A DNA stretch of 64,000 bases from Adiantum capillus-veneris (lineage: Eukaryota; Streptophyta; Polypodiopsida; Polypodiales; Pteridaceae). The stretch spans positions 47,485,098-47,549,097 of the forward strand of contig CM043962.1 in NCBI GenBank assembly GCA_014529385.2, read 5' to 3'. This document shows positions 9,961-20,190 of the stretch, piece after piece (positions within the stretch are counted from its first letter, which is position 1; each line of letters opens with the position of its first letter). The position numbers and the translations under genes were made by a program. Under the pieces are notes generated by a model. That model was given only the letters and a program-made list of their open reading frames with translations, searched no databases and had not been told where the DNA came from.

Positions 9961-10457
9961 TTAAAATTAGGTTAACTTAAGATTACGTTAAATTACATTT
10001 TAAGTTAGATTACATTTAGGTTTAGGTTAAATTTAAAATTAAATTAGATTTAGGTTTACGTTGAGTTTAAGATTAGATTAGATTTAGATTTATGTTAGAT
10101 TTAAGATTAGGGCAATATTTAAGATTAGTTAGGTTAGATTTAAGATTATATTAGATTTAGATTTAGGTTAGTTTTTACGGCATGTAATGAAGGGGGAGTT
10201 CCAGCTAAGCTCAAGGCTTTGCCCAAAGAGCAAACACTAGGTACACAACAATATGTTTATTCCCATCAGAATCTGGCACCTATTAACTCACCCACTAACC
10301 ATGTTCAATTAGCTTAGAATCACCATATGTTCAATTAGGTTAGATTCAAGATTCGATTTTGGATTTAGTTTTTATATTAAAGTCTACCTTCAGGATTTTG
10401 AAAAAAATTAGAGTTAGGCCAACGGTGATCCCTCTCTTCCTCTCTATGGATGCAACC
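9961..10457. repeat. CACTA-3 interior: degenerate AT-rich repeat with a possible captured piece
   Basis: Mostly 'aggttagatttaagatta' variants, the complement of the CTAAATCTAA repeat in CACTA-1. A non-repetitive island at about 10179-10315 stays open for ~43 codons on the plus strand (reading NEGGVPAKLKALPKEQ near its start) and differs from the neighbouring repeat. It may be another captured fragment; I do not recognise it. Confidence 0.5.
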
Positions 10458-10748
10458 TTAAGTTGGAAAGATTTCAACGGCATGATACTTAAATTGGAGG
10501 CCAACATGTAATGTGCTAAGTAATCCCTCGAACAAGGATGTGCTATGAAGAGATGTTAAGATGCTGTGAATTGCTACAGCTAGAGAAGAGGCAAAGGGGT
10601 TTTGTTCACTACATGCATTGTCATGTAGACGTGGTGTGTAGATTTCTCGTACCCACAAATATAGGCATTGACCAATAAAGACGAGATTATAACCCGGTGG
10701 TTCTGATATCCGTGCACCTCTAGACCGAGGTGTGCGGGGATCGGACAT
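10458..10748 (-). CDS. Small conserved CACTA ORF, divergent from Tnp2 (CACTA-3 copy)
   Basis: A 96-aa frame starting MSDPRTPRSRGA with GYNLVFIGQ and LYLWVREIY, homologous to the ORFs at 7613 and 42068. A one-base difference after IYTP keeps the frame open much longer here. The Tnp2-start remnant lies divergently at 10918 across the (GA)n tract 10782-10845. No known domain is recognised. Confidence 0.35.
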   Translation of the reverse strand: MSDPRTPRSRGARISEPPGYNLVFIGQCLYLWVREIYTPRLHDNACSEQNPFASSLAVAIHSILTSLHSTSLFEGLLSTLHVGLQFKYHAVEIFPT

Positions 10749-10781
10749 GACTAGAGAATGTGAGGTAGTTTACAGTGTGAT

Positions 10782-10848
<67 letters not shown>

Positions 10849-10917
10849 AAGATGGAGGATACCAATAGAAGATTAAATTAATAATTATGTTCAGGTTATA
10901 AGGTTTTTACATTCATT

Positions 10918-11811
10918 ATGAGTAGTGACGACGATGTGGGGCCATCTACCCGAAACACCTATCTCTCAACAAGGATCTTATGTCCTTGTAATCGATGCAA
11001 ACATGTCACTGCGCCAGACAAGACCCATTTCTTTGCAACACGTTCGCGAATTTGTTTCGACACTACATATTAAACACCAGGAGTGAAGTGCCAAATGAAT
11101 TAAGAGATAGAGTCATCAGCATGCTGCATGACGAGTTTCCTGTGTCAAGTCGAGATGAGCGCTTCAATGAAGACCTGATGAAGGTTCGAATGCGCAAATA
11201 CTGTAAGCACAAGTGTTCTAAAGTACAAAAAGCAATAAATCATGGGTGGTACATACCAGATTGGCTGGCCAAAGAAGATTGGAAGAATGCGAAGCGAACA
11301 ACATGCGAGATTCCTGACAAGTGAAAGCAACAAAAAGAGGCAGCCAAAGTGCGAGTAGAGGCAGGGAGCTCGCACCACTTGGGGAGCGGCGGGTGGACAT
11401 CATTTGAGGCCGATTTTGTAAGTGTTTTTGCATTGCCCTTTAGGTTTGGTAGTTACGTCTATATGTACTTTTAAATTCTAACATAATGTATTTTTTTAAT
11501 ATTTTGAACTGTAGTCGATGACAAGACATGACCCCACACCGTACAAGCTCGAGTACGCGGACAGAAAGGGCTTAAACGCCTTGATGGACATTCTCAGTTC
11601 TCGCAGCGGCATGGTTAGTACTTCACTTTACTCTTTTACATTTGTTATATTTTGATGATAAACTAAGAAAATAGATTGTTTGTAATTATATGTTTATACT
11701 TACAGAAAGTCTTATTGTTTTTTTCAGCAGATCTGAAAGATACGCCGCTTGGACGCAATGAGACGTATGATTAGACGACATCAATCGAGCCGTAGCCAAA
11801 TAGCACTAGTT
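10918..11811 (+). pseudogene. CACTA-3 Tnp2/TnpA deletion fusion
   Basis: It starts with the Tnp2 N terminus (MSSDDDVGPSTRNTYLSTR, CPCNRCKH) and within ~100 bp jumps to the C-terminal half of the TnpA-like protein (FRHYILNTRSEVPNELRDRV, with Lys/Arg-rich NEDLMKVRMRKYCKHK). It continues after an intron-like gap to DPTPYKLEYADRKGLNALM near 11530-11610. Almost all of Tnp2 and the Ser/Pro-rich half of TnpA are missing. A stop ends the first piece at about 11070 and the second starts in another frame. This is an internal deletion typical of non-autonomous CACTA copies. Confidence 0.8.
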
Positions 11812-12352
11812 TTTTTTTGTCATAGCATGTATAATGAGATACGTGTGTACGTCTTTTTGTAACTATTGAAAAACGATGTATTTTTTTTGTGTTGTAACTA
11901 TTACATTTGCAAAGCTTAACAATCAAATGATTTGCCTATGATGTGTATAATTTTGGCATTGATTAACTTTCATCAATTCACTTTTGTCCAATTACTTTTG
12001 TCAGTTTTGTATCTTTATTCTGCAAACAATACTATGTATGATGGAGTTAATGGTTATATTGTCTTGTGGGTGACTACTTTCGGTCTGTTCCTTGCACTTT
12101 CTTTCAAAGGTGAATCTGTGCTTATCTTGGATTCATTTAGGTATACTTTCTTCTAAAAACATTCAATATGGTTGATGGGTGGCAGGGCATTGAATGCTCT
12201 GTCACCCAAAAAATTTTACTCTCGAGCGTCGCTATAAGCCTCTCTATATAACGTTCTGCAACATTGCTATTAGCGTCACTATAGAAAGACTGCAATCGTC
12301 GCTATAGGCATCTCTAAATAGCGACACATATAGTGACAATTATAGCGACGTT
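11812..12352. repeat. CACTA-3 5' region and subterminal repeats (inner part)
   Basis: No gene. The 12170-12352 part matches the 5' end of CACTA-2 in inverse ('ggtggcagggcattgaatgc', then TAGCGACG/GCGTCGCTA repeats). At 12352 the gypsy LTR begins; the element resumes at 31902. Confidence 0.75.
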
Positions 12353-12705
12353 GTCGGAATGTGTGCGGTTTAGCTGGGAAGGTGCAAAACCTCTGGCTGT
12401 GAGAGTTCGTGATGAGAGTCACAAACACTTTGTGAAAAAGCGTTTGTGGAGAATCACCAACCCTCTTTCTAAGGGTGACAAAAAATCTAAGAGCGTTCGT
12501 GACAGCAAAGTCACAAACCCTCTTTCCTATCGTGCTTGGAGTCTGCTCGTTTTCGTAGTCGAGATTATGATGAGAGGATCACCAAATCACATTCAATTTC
12601 ACTTAAAAATACCATTAAAAAACACTAAAGTTTCAGCCATGAAACCTTGATGCTCATACAAGCACAATTCTCAATCAAAACCCAAACCTCTTTCATGGTA
12701 TCATG
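12353..12705 (-). repeat. Gypsy 3' LTR, first part (minus orientation)
   Basis: Aligns with 30700-31053 of the intact LTR, up to 'tttcatggt.tcatg', where the DNA transposon begins. The remainder of this LTR resumes at 20191. Confidence 0.92.
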
Positions 12706-13033
12706 CATTAGGGGAATTTTGAGGTCACTTTTGTGCCCTGTAAGAATATGTAGAGAGAGAATATATACTTTATTTTAAAAATAGTGAAATGTTTGTAAAA
12801 AGGTGAGTTTGTGTCCTTTTTACCTCCATCGAAACATGTCATTGTCAAATCTTTCTAGGATCTTTCGTATTCTAAAAAATACTCCCTCCAAAACTAACGA
12901 AAACGTCAGTTCTGGCCCAAAATTCAAAATTTCCAAAAGCTGAAACAAACTTTTTCTGTGTCGTCTTCTTCCTCGTATCTGCACAGCTTTTTCCTATAGT
13001 ACTATCTCTGACAAATACTGTTAACAGACTTCC

Positions 13034-16000
13034 ATGAGGAAGAGAAGAAGCTTATACCATCTACACATTGAGCTAAATGAAGAATATTGTCCAGTGCGCA
13101 AGAGAAACAAATGTGCAGAGGTGTCCTCGTCCATATTTGAAGCAATGCGGCAAGATCAAAAAAATCACATTGATCTCTGGACTGATGGAATATTGTATCC
13201 AGTGGACCCAATGACAAAGAGCACTCCCCCATTCTCAAATTGTTCATCTTTGATAAAATTTGTGGGTGATGGTCAAAGAGGGTTGCTGGGTTATACACAG
13301 AGTCTTGCGGCAGAGAGAGATATTCTTAAGTTAGAAGATCATTTGACCAAACAAATGATAAATACTCTTAAACAACAACTTGAGGAATGTAAAGAGAGCA
13401 ACGAAAAGCTACAAACTCAGCTCAAACAAGCTAGAAGCAAGAATACAATGTTAGGAAACAGACAAAGAGAAAAGAAGTTAAAGAACATTGAAGCCTTGAG
13501 ACGTGGTGGAGGAGGTTGCAGCAGGAGAATCAGAGTAGCAAGGTATTGTTATTTTATATGATTCTGCTTATGCTTATTTTATATGATTCTGCTTATGTTA
13601 GGTTGTTAATCTTTTTTTTAAGTTGTATTGTGATTCTGCTCCACATTATTATGCTTATGTTATTGTTATTATGCTATTGTTCTTTATTAAATGATTAATA
13701 TTCAGTTAACTTTAATTTAGTTTGTTTATTTTGTTGGTGTCATTTGGACAATAATCAGTTAATTTTGTACCTTTTGATTTAGGACTTTGCTACAACCAAA
13801 CTCTGCATCAAACATGGAAATGGCAGCTAAACATTATTGTGATGTTTTACCTCTCAAGGTTGCCAAAAAGATTTTCACAGAGAAGAAGTTTAAAAAGGCA
13901 AAGGAGCAGTGCATTGAGGGATTTTTGCAGAGCTCTTGCTTGGACAAGGAGGATGTGCAATATACTATGGATAAGGTAGGCATTAGCAGAGATGGTTATA
14001 GCAAGCTGTTCAGAAATATGAAGTCAAGGTTAAAGAAATGTAAGGTCAGGTCCTCTTTGCTTCCAAAGCCATCCATTGTGCAGCAGGCAAGGAAAAAGAT
14101 CAATGAGAGGATAATGGAGATGTTGGGTGAGCCTCACCACATTCATGGTACCTATCATGGTCAAAAGAGGGATCTTCAATTTGACGAGTTCAATAATATT
14201 TTCCTTGACTTGAAGACACTTCAGAAGGAAATGATGAGATTCTATGAGCTGGAGCATACAGAAGCAAATGGTGTTGTCAGTTTTGTGATAAAGCTTGATG
14301 AATGTGAGATTGTTAAGAACAGAAAAATTGAGAGGTTTTCCATAACTTTAATGAACAGAGCATTGAAACCGAAGGATACCAAGTACTTCAGCGTGCAATC
14401 GGAGAAGAATGTCTGGTGGCTAGGTGCTTTTGAAGTAGAGAGTGAAGACTTTGATGTTCTGGATTGGGTTTTCCATCAAACAACAATACCCGAAGTCATT
14501 AATGCACAAGAATTAGGGGAAGAGCTTGAAGTTGAAGGGTTTGGAAGTTACAGGGTGGAATGGCACATGGGAGGAGACCTTAAAACCCTTAAATGTATGT
14601 ACAATGTCTCCAAAGGAGCTATGGCAAAGAGCCCTTGTCTGTATTGTATGGCATCAGCAAAAGAATGTAATCCTGCAAATTGGAACAAAGCACCCAATAG
14701 GCATACTCAAGATCCAAACTTCAAAGCAGTTTTAAATATTCCACTTGCTAATGTCCACATATGCACTCTGCATGCTCTTTGCAGAATTGTGGAGAAAATT
14801 GTACATCTCTATGTGGGGTTTGCTTGGAAGTTACAGCCAAAAGCAGCTAGAGATGCTGCAATCAAATGTATTGAAACAGTTTTATCAGAAATTGGACTTC
14901 ACAGTGGTAAGGTTAAGATTGAAACAGACCTGAAGAGGTCTTCAAATGGAAACAATGTGCCTAGAAAGGTATCTGTTGGTGGTGTGAAGGCCAGAGCTTT
15001 CCTAGGGTTTCATGGAAAACTAGGAAAGGTAAATGCCAAGAAGGGTTCATCCAATGTGAAGTATAACCAGCGGAAAGCTCTCCACAATGCCATCAAAGAT
15101 CATGGTCTTGAAGGTACATCAAGAAACAAAAAGGCAGAGGTATGGGAATCACTAGACAAAGTATTTTCCTACTGTGATAAGACATCCTGGGGAAAAAATG
15201 ATCTGCCAAATTTCAAGAAAGTGCTCAATAACTTCAGAAGTGCAATGAAAGATGCTTGGGATCAGGAATTCACACATTACATGGTAAGTTTTTTATTCCT
15301 TTTTAATATGTACATACTTTTAGTTTGGAAGCATATGATTAATCTCATACTTACTAATTATTGACACACTTTTACTTTGCCAGCATATAATTTACAATCA
15401 CACTCCCTGGTTTGTAAAGAGATGGGGCTCCCTGTCCATATGGTCTACACAAGGCATGGAGAAATCCCATTATCAAGCAAGAACCAAGTTTTTCAAGCAT
15501 ACAAGACATGGAGGAGGTGTAGTGAAGGCAAACAGCTTGCTTGAGGTTTTCCAATGGTTCTATAGACAAATATGGCATAGAACCAGATCAAAAATGACAA
15601 AGAAAGCACTACTGAACTCAGATTTAGCAAATGCCTTACACAGGAACAAGCAGAAAAGACAAAATTCATATAATAGTTCATCTGCAAATGAAAAATTCTT
15701 ACAATGGCTAGCTACAAGAGAGAGACAAGGTAGAAAGTGGGCCAAAGTACAGGTATGAGCAAAGTCAGTCTTTTGATGAAGGTACATCAACTTCACCCCT
15801 AAACTTCAGAAACTTCTGCTTATTGTAGCCTATCATTTGTCTCTTGAGGTCCCCAGAGTGGGCAAGCACATATGATGCCATTGTTGCAAAATAACCAGCT
15901 CTAGAACCAGTAAGGCCAGGGAAGAATCCAAAAATTTTGATGGCTTCCTCCTTTTCCACCAATATTAACTTCTCTAACCCTGGAGGAAGCTGATATGAAC

Positions 16001-18006
16001 CAACAACCTTTGCAAGTGCTTTAATTGCAAGCATTGGCAGCAATGGTTCTCTTGTAAACTTGTTATGGAATATAATGATAGTCTCTTTGTTGAGCTTCCC
16101 AATAAAGTGTCCCAAGCTCTGGTTCCTTCCTAAATTTAAGGGTCTGGAACCCTTCCGACCTGCCAAGGAATTTGTCTGTGTCCAATATTTCAATCTGCAA
16201 AAATATGTCTTGGTTAATTGTTCAGCACATTAATAAGACAGGGCAAAATGGTCATTAACATACCTTAGGAGACTCATCCTCCTCAAACAAGGCAGGTTCC
16301 CATATATCAATGGATCTAGTTGGCCTTACTTCATAATCTCTGGTCTTTTCCTCTCCCATATGCTCTATTTTAAGCTTTTTCTGGATCTCATTGAACTCCT
16401 CTTCAGAAGGTACACCCTGTTGCTCATATCTCAGAACAATGTCCTGCACATGCTTTCCAACACTTGAGCTGTCAATAAAATTTTCTGCCTCTGTGTCCAA
16501 GACTGCTAAGGGGCAAGGTGAGTAATCAATAAATCCTATGTCATTAGATCCCCACTCAGCCAAAACTGCCAAAGCATAATCTTCCCTTAGATCAAAAAGA
16601 TGCTGAATGTCATTCAGCAAAACATATTCCTTTTTGTTAACTTTGTATGTGGGAAATGTTGCTGTGCAATGCAAAGGATCAACATCTTCATCCTCAATGT
16701 CAACATTCTCCACTTTAGTGATGTTTTCTGCTTTAAATTTTGCAATGTCCAGCATCTCAGTGCTTTGTAGCTTCTCTTCCTCTTCATGGAACTCCATCTC
16801 TATCTCCTCTTTCTCCCGGTCCTCCTCAGCCTGGGAAATCTGCTTTGGAATCTCTTTGCCCTCTGGTGTTGGGAGTACACTGAAGAAAATGATAAGTCCA
16901 AGGTCATAATCTACCAACTGGCAATGCATATTACCATGAAATTTGCAAGGCTTTATGATCTTTTGCCATTCTGGATGAAGGCTTGACCACTTCTTTGCAA
17001 TACATGTCCTTGACAAGCTACCTGCTTTGCATATATCAACAAAATGAACAAGATTGTCAAGCCTGTGATCTCTGATCAATTCTGTATATATCTCTTTCAA
17101 GTCACTAATTTGTGTAGAGAAGCCATCCACAAGTGCTTGAAGATCAAAGGCAGCATTAAAAATCTGTTTGACACTTTGAAATCTTGTAAGTTCATTAACT
17201 TTGTAAAGAAAAGACATCAGCCTGTCATCAACGGTCTCTTGTATATCCTCTGTATCCATTATGACAATCCACAAATGCTCAGCTGAAAAAGAGAAAAGAG
17301 AAGTCTATCAAGACATTAACCAGCTTTGTTCACTTCAATGGATTATCCTCAAATATTTTTTCCCATAAATACATGTAATGAGTTGCAGGTTCCAATCCAG
17401 CCTGAAAGCCATTCATGTCGATGGAGGGTAGTGACAAATGCCAAGCTCCTCTTGGACTTCATATACTGCAATGACAATCAGAATATAGAAGTATAGCATA
17501 TTTGATATTTGCTAGCTGTATTTTTTCTCATTTTATTGTTCCTAAAACTTGCTTTCTATTGCCTTGTATAGATCAACAGAGAGTGCTATAGTGAGAACCA
17601 TGTATGGTTGACAAGAGCAAAGATTATCAAGTATATGATTGAAGCAAATGGACGACTGCAAGAGGTATTTAAAGATGATGATGCTGAAGAGCTAGAAAAG
17701 GCAAAGGGGAAAGCAAAACTAGAAAAGGCAAAGGGGAAAGCAAAACTAGAAGAGGCAAAGGGGAAAGCAAAGCTAGAAAAGGCAAAGGGGAAAGCAAAAC
17801 TAGAAGAGGAAAAGGGAAGTGAAGAGGAAGAAGAGAGTGGTGAGCAGGAAAAGGCAAGTGAAGAGATGGATGATAAGAGAAAGAGGAAGCAGCCCTCAAG
17901 CCCTCCTGCCAAAGAGCCCACAAGAAAATCTCCCAGGACAAAAGAGCCCACTGCAAAAGCACCAACCCCTAGGGACAGGAAAACTCCTGGCAGAAAACTA
18001 TTCTAG
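13034..18006 (+). CDS. Predicted five-exon transposase (~971 aa) of the 12706-20190 transposon
   Basis: Exons 13034-13542, 13783-15283, 15384-15752, 17389-17490 and 17572-18006 all have GT...AG borders and join in frame without a stop. Exon 1 is basic with a coiled coil (residues ~100-155). Exon 2 has an HTH-like stretch (MDKVGISRDGYSKLFRN) and a probable RNase H-like core: D342 (VIKLDECEI), D435 (MGGDLKTL) followed by CLYC (C455, C458), then H495 and E507 (NVHICTLHALCRIVEK). Exon 3 has a conserved GMEKSH...RHGGG...FYRQIWHR region. Exon 5 carries four or five LEKAKGKAK-type repeats and a basic, proline-rich tail. The DDE reading is inferred from spacing and motif shape. The 'GGD...CxxC' and 'HGGG' motifs recall uncharacterised transposase-like proteins of animals. 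Exon 3 could instead end at the TGA at 15756-15758. Confidence 0.75.
15765..17259 (-). CDS. Unknown minus-strand gene inside the transposase intron
   Basis: Exon A runs from ATG 17257-17259 to 16264 (332 codons, MDTEDIQETVDDRLMS...), ending at a good donor (CCTAAG/GTATGT). Exon B begins after TTTTTGCAG at 16194 and stays open to a stop at 15765 in a frame that contains GSYQLPPGLEKL and FFPGLTGSRAGYFATM. At this splice the frames differ by one base, so there is a one-base frameshift near 16160 or an unrecognised splice site. A polypyrimidine-CAG acceptor just upstream (about 17283) and open codons EHLWIVI before the ATG suggest a further 5' exon. The protein is acidic in the middle (EEDREKEEIEMEFHEEEE). 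I recognise no family. The gene lies wholly within 15753-17388, the large intron on the opposite strand. Confidence 0.55.
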
Positions 18007-18021
18007 CTTTTTGTAGCCCAC

Positions 18022-18500
18022 TTGTATCAAGCTTCCCACTTGTATCCAATTGTCTATTCTATAGCCCTTTGTATCAAGCTTGTATCAAGCTTGTATCAAG
18101 CTTTTTGCAGCCCACTTGTATCAAGCTTCCCACTTGTATCTAATTGTAGCCCACTTGTATCAAGCTTCCCACTTGTATCCAATTGTCTATTCTATATCCC
18201 ACTTGTATCCAATTGTCTATTCTATAGCCCACTTGTATCCAATTGTCTATGTAATTGCAAATATTTGAAATTGAATACATTTTGATCACCTTGTTTTAAG
18301 ACTCTGTTACAAAATCAAATCATTGAAGTAAAATCATTGATGTTTGGAAAAGTTGCATTTCAATAACAAAATAAAGATCCTTTTAGATCTTTATTTCAAT
18401 AAGATCCTTGCAGGTCATGTGATACAAAACAAGATCCTTGCAGGTCATGTGATACAAAATAAGATCCTTGCAGGTCATGTGTTACAAAATTGCCTTAAAG
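18022..18500. repeat. Two tandem arrays between the convergent transposon genes
   Basis: 18022-18250 holds repeats of 'cccacttgtatccaattgtctattctatag' and a shorter 'ttgtatcaagc' variant. 18401-18490 holds three 30-bp units of 'aagatccttgcaggtcatgt' plus ten bases, with exact 30-bp spacing. They lie between the transposase stop (18006) and the convergent gene's stop (18506-18508), so they form the 3' flanks of both. Open frames here are repeat artefacts. Confidence 0.85.
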
Positions 18501-18505
18501 GATGT

Positions 18506-19810
18506 TCAAGGCACCAAATGTACAATGCCATCCAAGATGTCCTTGCACTGTAGCCTCTTTTCATTCCTTTTTGATACCTACAAAAACAACCCAAGTTAAA
18601 TAAAGAACCAATAAGAGAACAAGAGACTTTTAGGGATAACAGTTACCTTTCCACCATTTATTTGAAAGCAAAATGTTGTGGGCAGTTCAATTTCATCATT
18701 TTGCAGGTCCAATCTCAATTGATGTAAGCTACACATGCCTCTTATCTTTACAATTGACAGATGCTCATTGTTTACCCATATATCAATGTCTTCTATTGGG
18801 CTGTCAATGAAGTCCTCCATGTCTTGATCAAGTGGAGTTAGCTGACCACCAACATAGTGCCATCTTCTGTAATAAAATGACATAATGAAGTTTTGTGTCC
18901 CTATCATGTATTTGCAAGCAATTGAGCCAGATTGCACATTACAAGTGATTCCATTCACTGTTTTGGTGTTCCAACCCTCATCCACAAATTCAAGTACATT
19001 TGCTGAGTCTAAAGTCTTCACTGAAAACATTGTTCTAGATTTTCTGACTTCAGCATTAGAGAAGAAGTCTACAAAAACTGTAATGGGCATGAATATAGAA
19101 ATTCTACTCTGTTTGCTTGCTATGTTTGCTTTCAAACACTTTTGAATCTCACAAAACAGTTTGCACCTGTAGCCCTCACTTGTATTTGAGCTAGGGAGTG
19201 ACCATTCTCCACTTTTGAAATCAGGCAAGTCTAGCTTAGTTGTGGCTCCAAGTTCTCCAGTCCTTCTAGGTGGAACATAATAATGTTCAAAGAAGAATAT
19301 TCCATTCTCTGCCAATGAACCCTTAGTCCTTCCCTTGTATATTTCTTCACCAATTGATCCATGACACACATCCAGAATATTTATAACACATTCTACTGGC
19401 TGCCATTCCATAATGTTTGAAGGATACAAATCTGTACAACAAATAACCTTATACAACATGCATTACAAATAAGAATTTAAGTTAAGAGACTTACAGTTTG
19501 GTCTATGTAATGGCAAAGCAGAACTCTCTGAGTCAATATGCAGATCTTTATGCATGTACACATGCTGCACCAGCACCTCTTTGATTGATTTTTTGTTGTC
19601 GCCAAAGCTGAAATCTTTAACAATGCCCTTCCATCCCACCAAGAAAGAGTTTTTGGTGGAAGACTTTATTCTCTTGTTCTGTTGCATCAGTATCCACGTT
19701 CCTTTGTGTATAGTTATTGGAATCCATTCTCCATTTTGATCAGTCGTGTTGTAAGTGACAATGGCTTCAATGGAAGTTCTTGGTCGTTTTGATCGTGATG
19801 AAGATTCCAT
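18506..19810 (-). CDS. Unknown three-exon accessory gene (~390 aa) of the transposon
   Basis: Exons 19810-19495, 19431-18647 and 18577-18506 have GT...AG borders and matching phases (1, then 0) and give an uninterrupted frame from MESSSRSKRPRT to a TGA. The N terminus is basic and serine-rich, NLS-like (RSKRPRT). Exon 1 continues with LVGWKGIVKDFSFGD and VLVQHVYMHKD. Exon 2 begins with YLYPSNIMEWQPVECVINIL and has FFEHYYVPPRRTGELG. The pattern of an early regulatory-looking beta segment followed by 'YYVPP' faintly recalls BAH-type domains, but I would not assign it. It converges on the transposase gene and lies just inside the right terminal repeat. Intact splice sites and frame suggest it is maintained. 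Confidence 0.6.
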
Positions 19811-20190
19811 GGTGAAAAAAGAAATGAGCAGAGAAGTTTAGCCCGAGTTCAAGAGAAGAATAAGCAGAATGTGCAAAAAACGGTTCAAATCTGGAAAAGA
19901 TCATGAGATAGAATCCAAACGTTGTTTTATGATGACGACGTGCAAAATGAAAACAATATAATATGAGAAGTATGTCTTTCTAAAAGCGACAGCTATTGAA
20001 TGCCTTTGCACTTTTACTTGTTTACATTGCTATTTACCAGCTCAAAGTTGCGGTAAAGATAGAATATTTGCTTTTTTTGTGAGTTTTCAAAAATAGAGGT
20101 TCCGTAACCGAAGCTCTTCAACCATTGGTTGAGACCACTCTCTCTCTACACGCTAAAAGGCACAAAAATGACCTCAAAATTCCCCTAATG

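Larger units (their letters stand above)
12706..20190. mobile_element. Unclassified multi-gene DNA transposon (7.5 kb) with ~32-bp terminal inverted repeats
   Basis: The left end reads CATTAGGGGAATTTTGAGG then TCACTTTTGTGCC. The right end is its inverse with one mismatch (T for C), and a further GTAGAGAGAGA match lies just inside. The intact LTR reads 'tcatg-tagcc' across the site. The insertion leaves ATG on both sides, consistent with a 3-bp ATG duplication, though CAT...ATG could equally be part of the inverted repeat. It carries a five-exon transposase, an antisense gene within its large intron, and a convergent three-exon gene. The transposase and convergent gene have no stops, unlike most surrounding elements, which suggests recent insertion. 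The superfamily is not assigned. Confidence 0.88.

Noticed and set aside
12333-12650. A 105-aa plus-strand frame, repeated at 30657-30998
   Set aside because: It lies in both LTRs of the minus-strand gypsy element and is not upstream of any coding region; chance frame in LTR.
17586-17965. Minus-strand frames rich in Phe, Ala, Ser and Leu
   Set aside because: They are the antisense of the LEKAKGKAK repeat exon of the transposase.
18401-18490. Possible CRISPR-like array (three 30-bp repeats)
   Set aside because: The units are contiguous with no spacers, and the context is a eukaryotic transposon.
18022-18553. Frames of repeated VSNCLFY and ILAGHVIQN
   Set aside because: Artefacts of the two tandem arrays downstream of the transposase stop.
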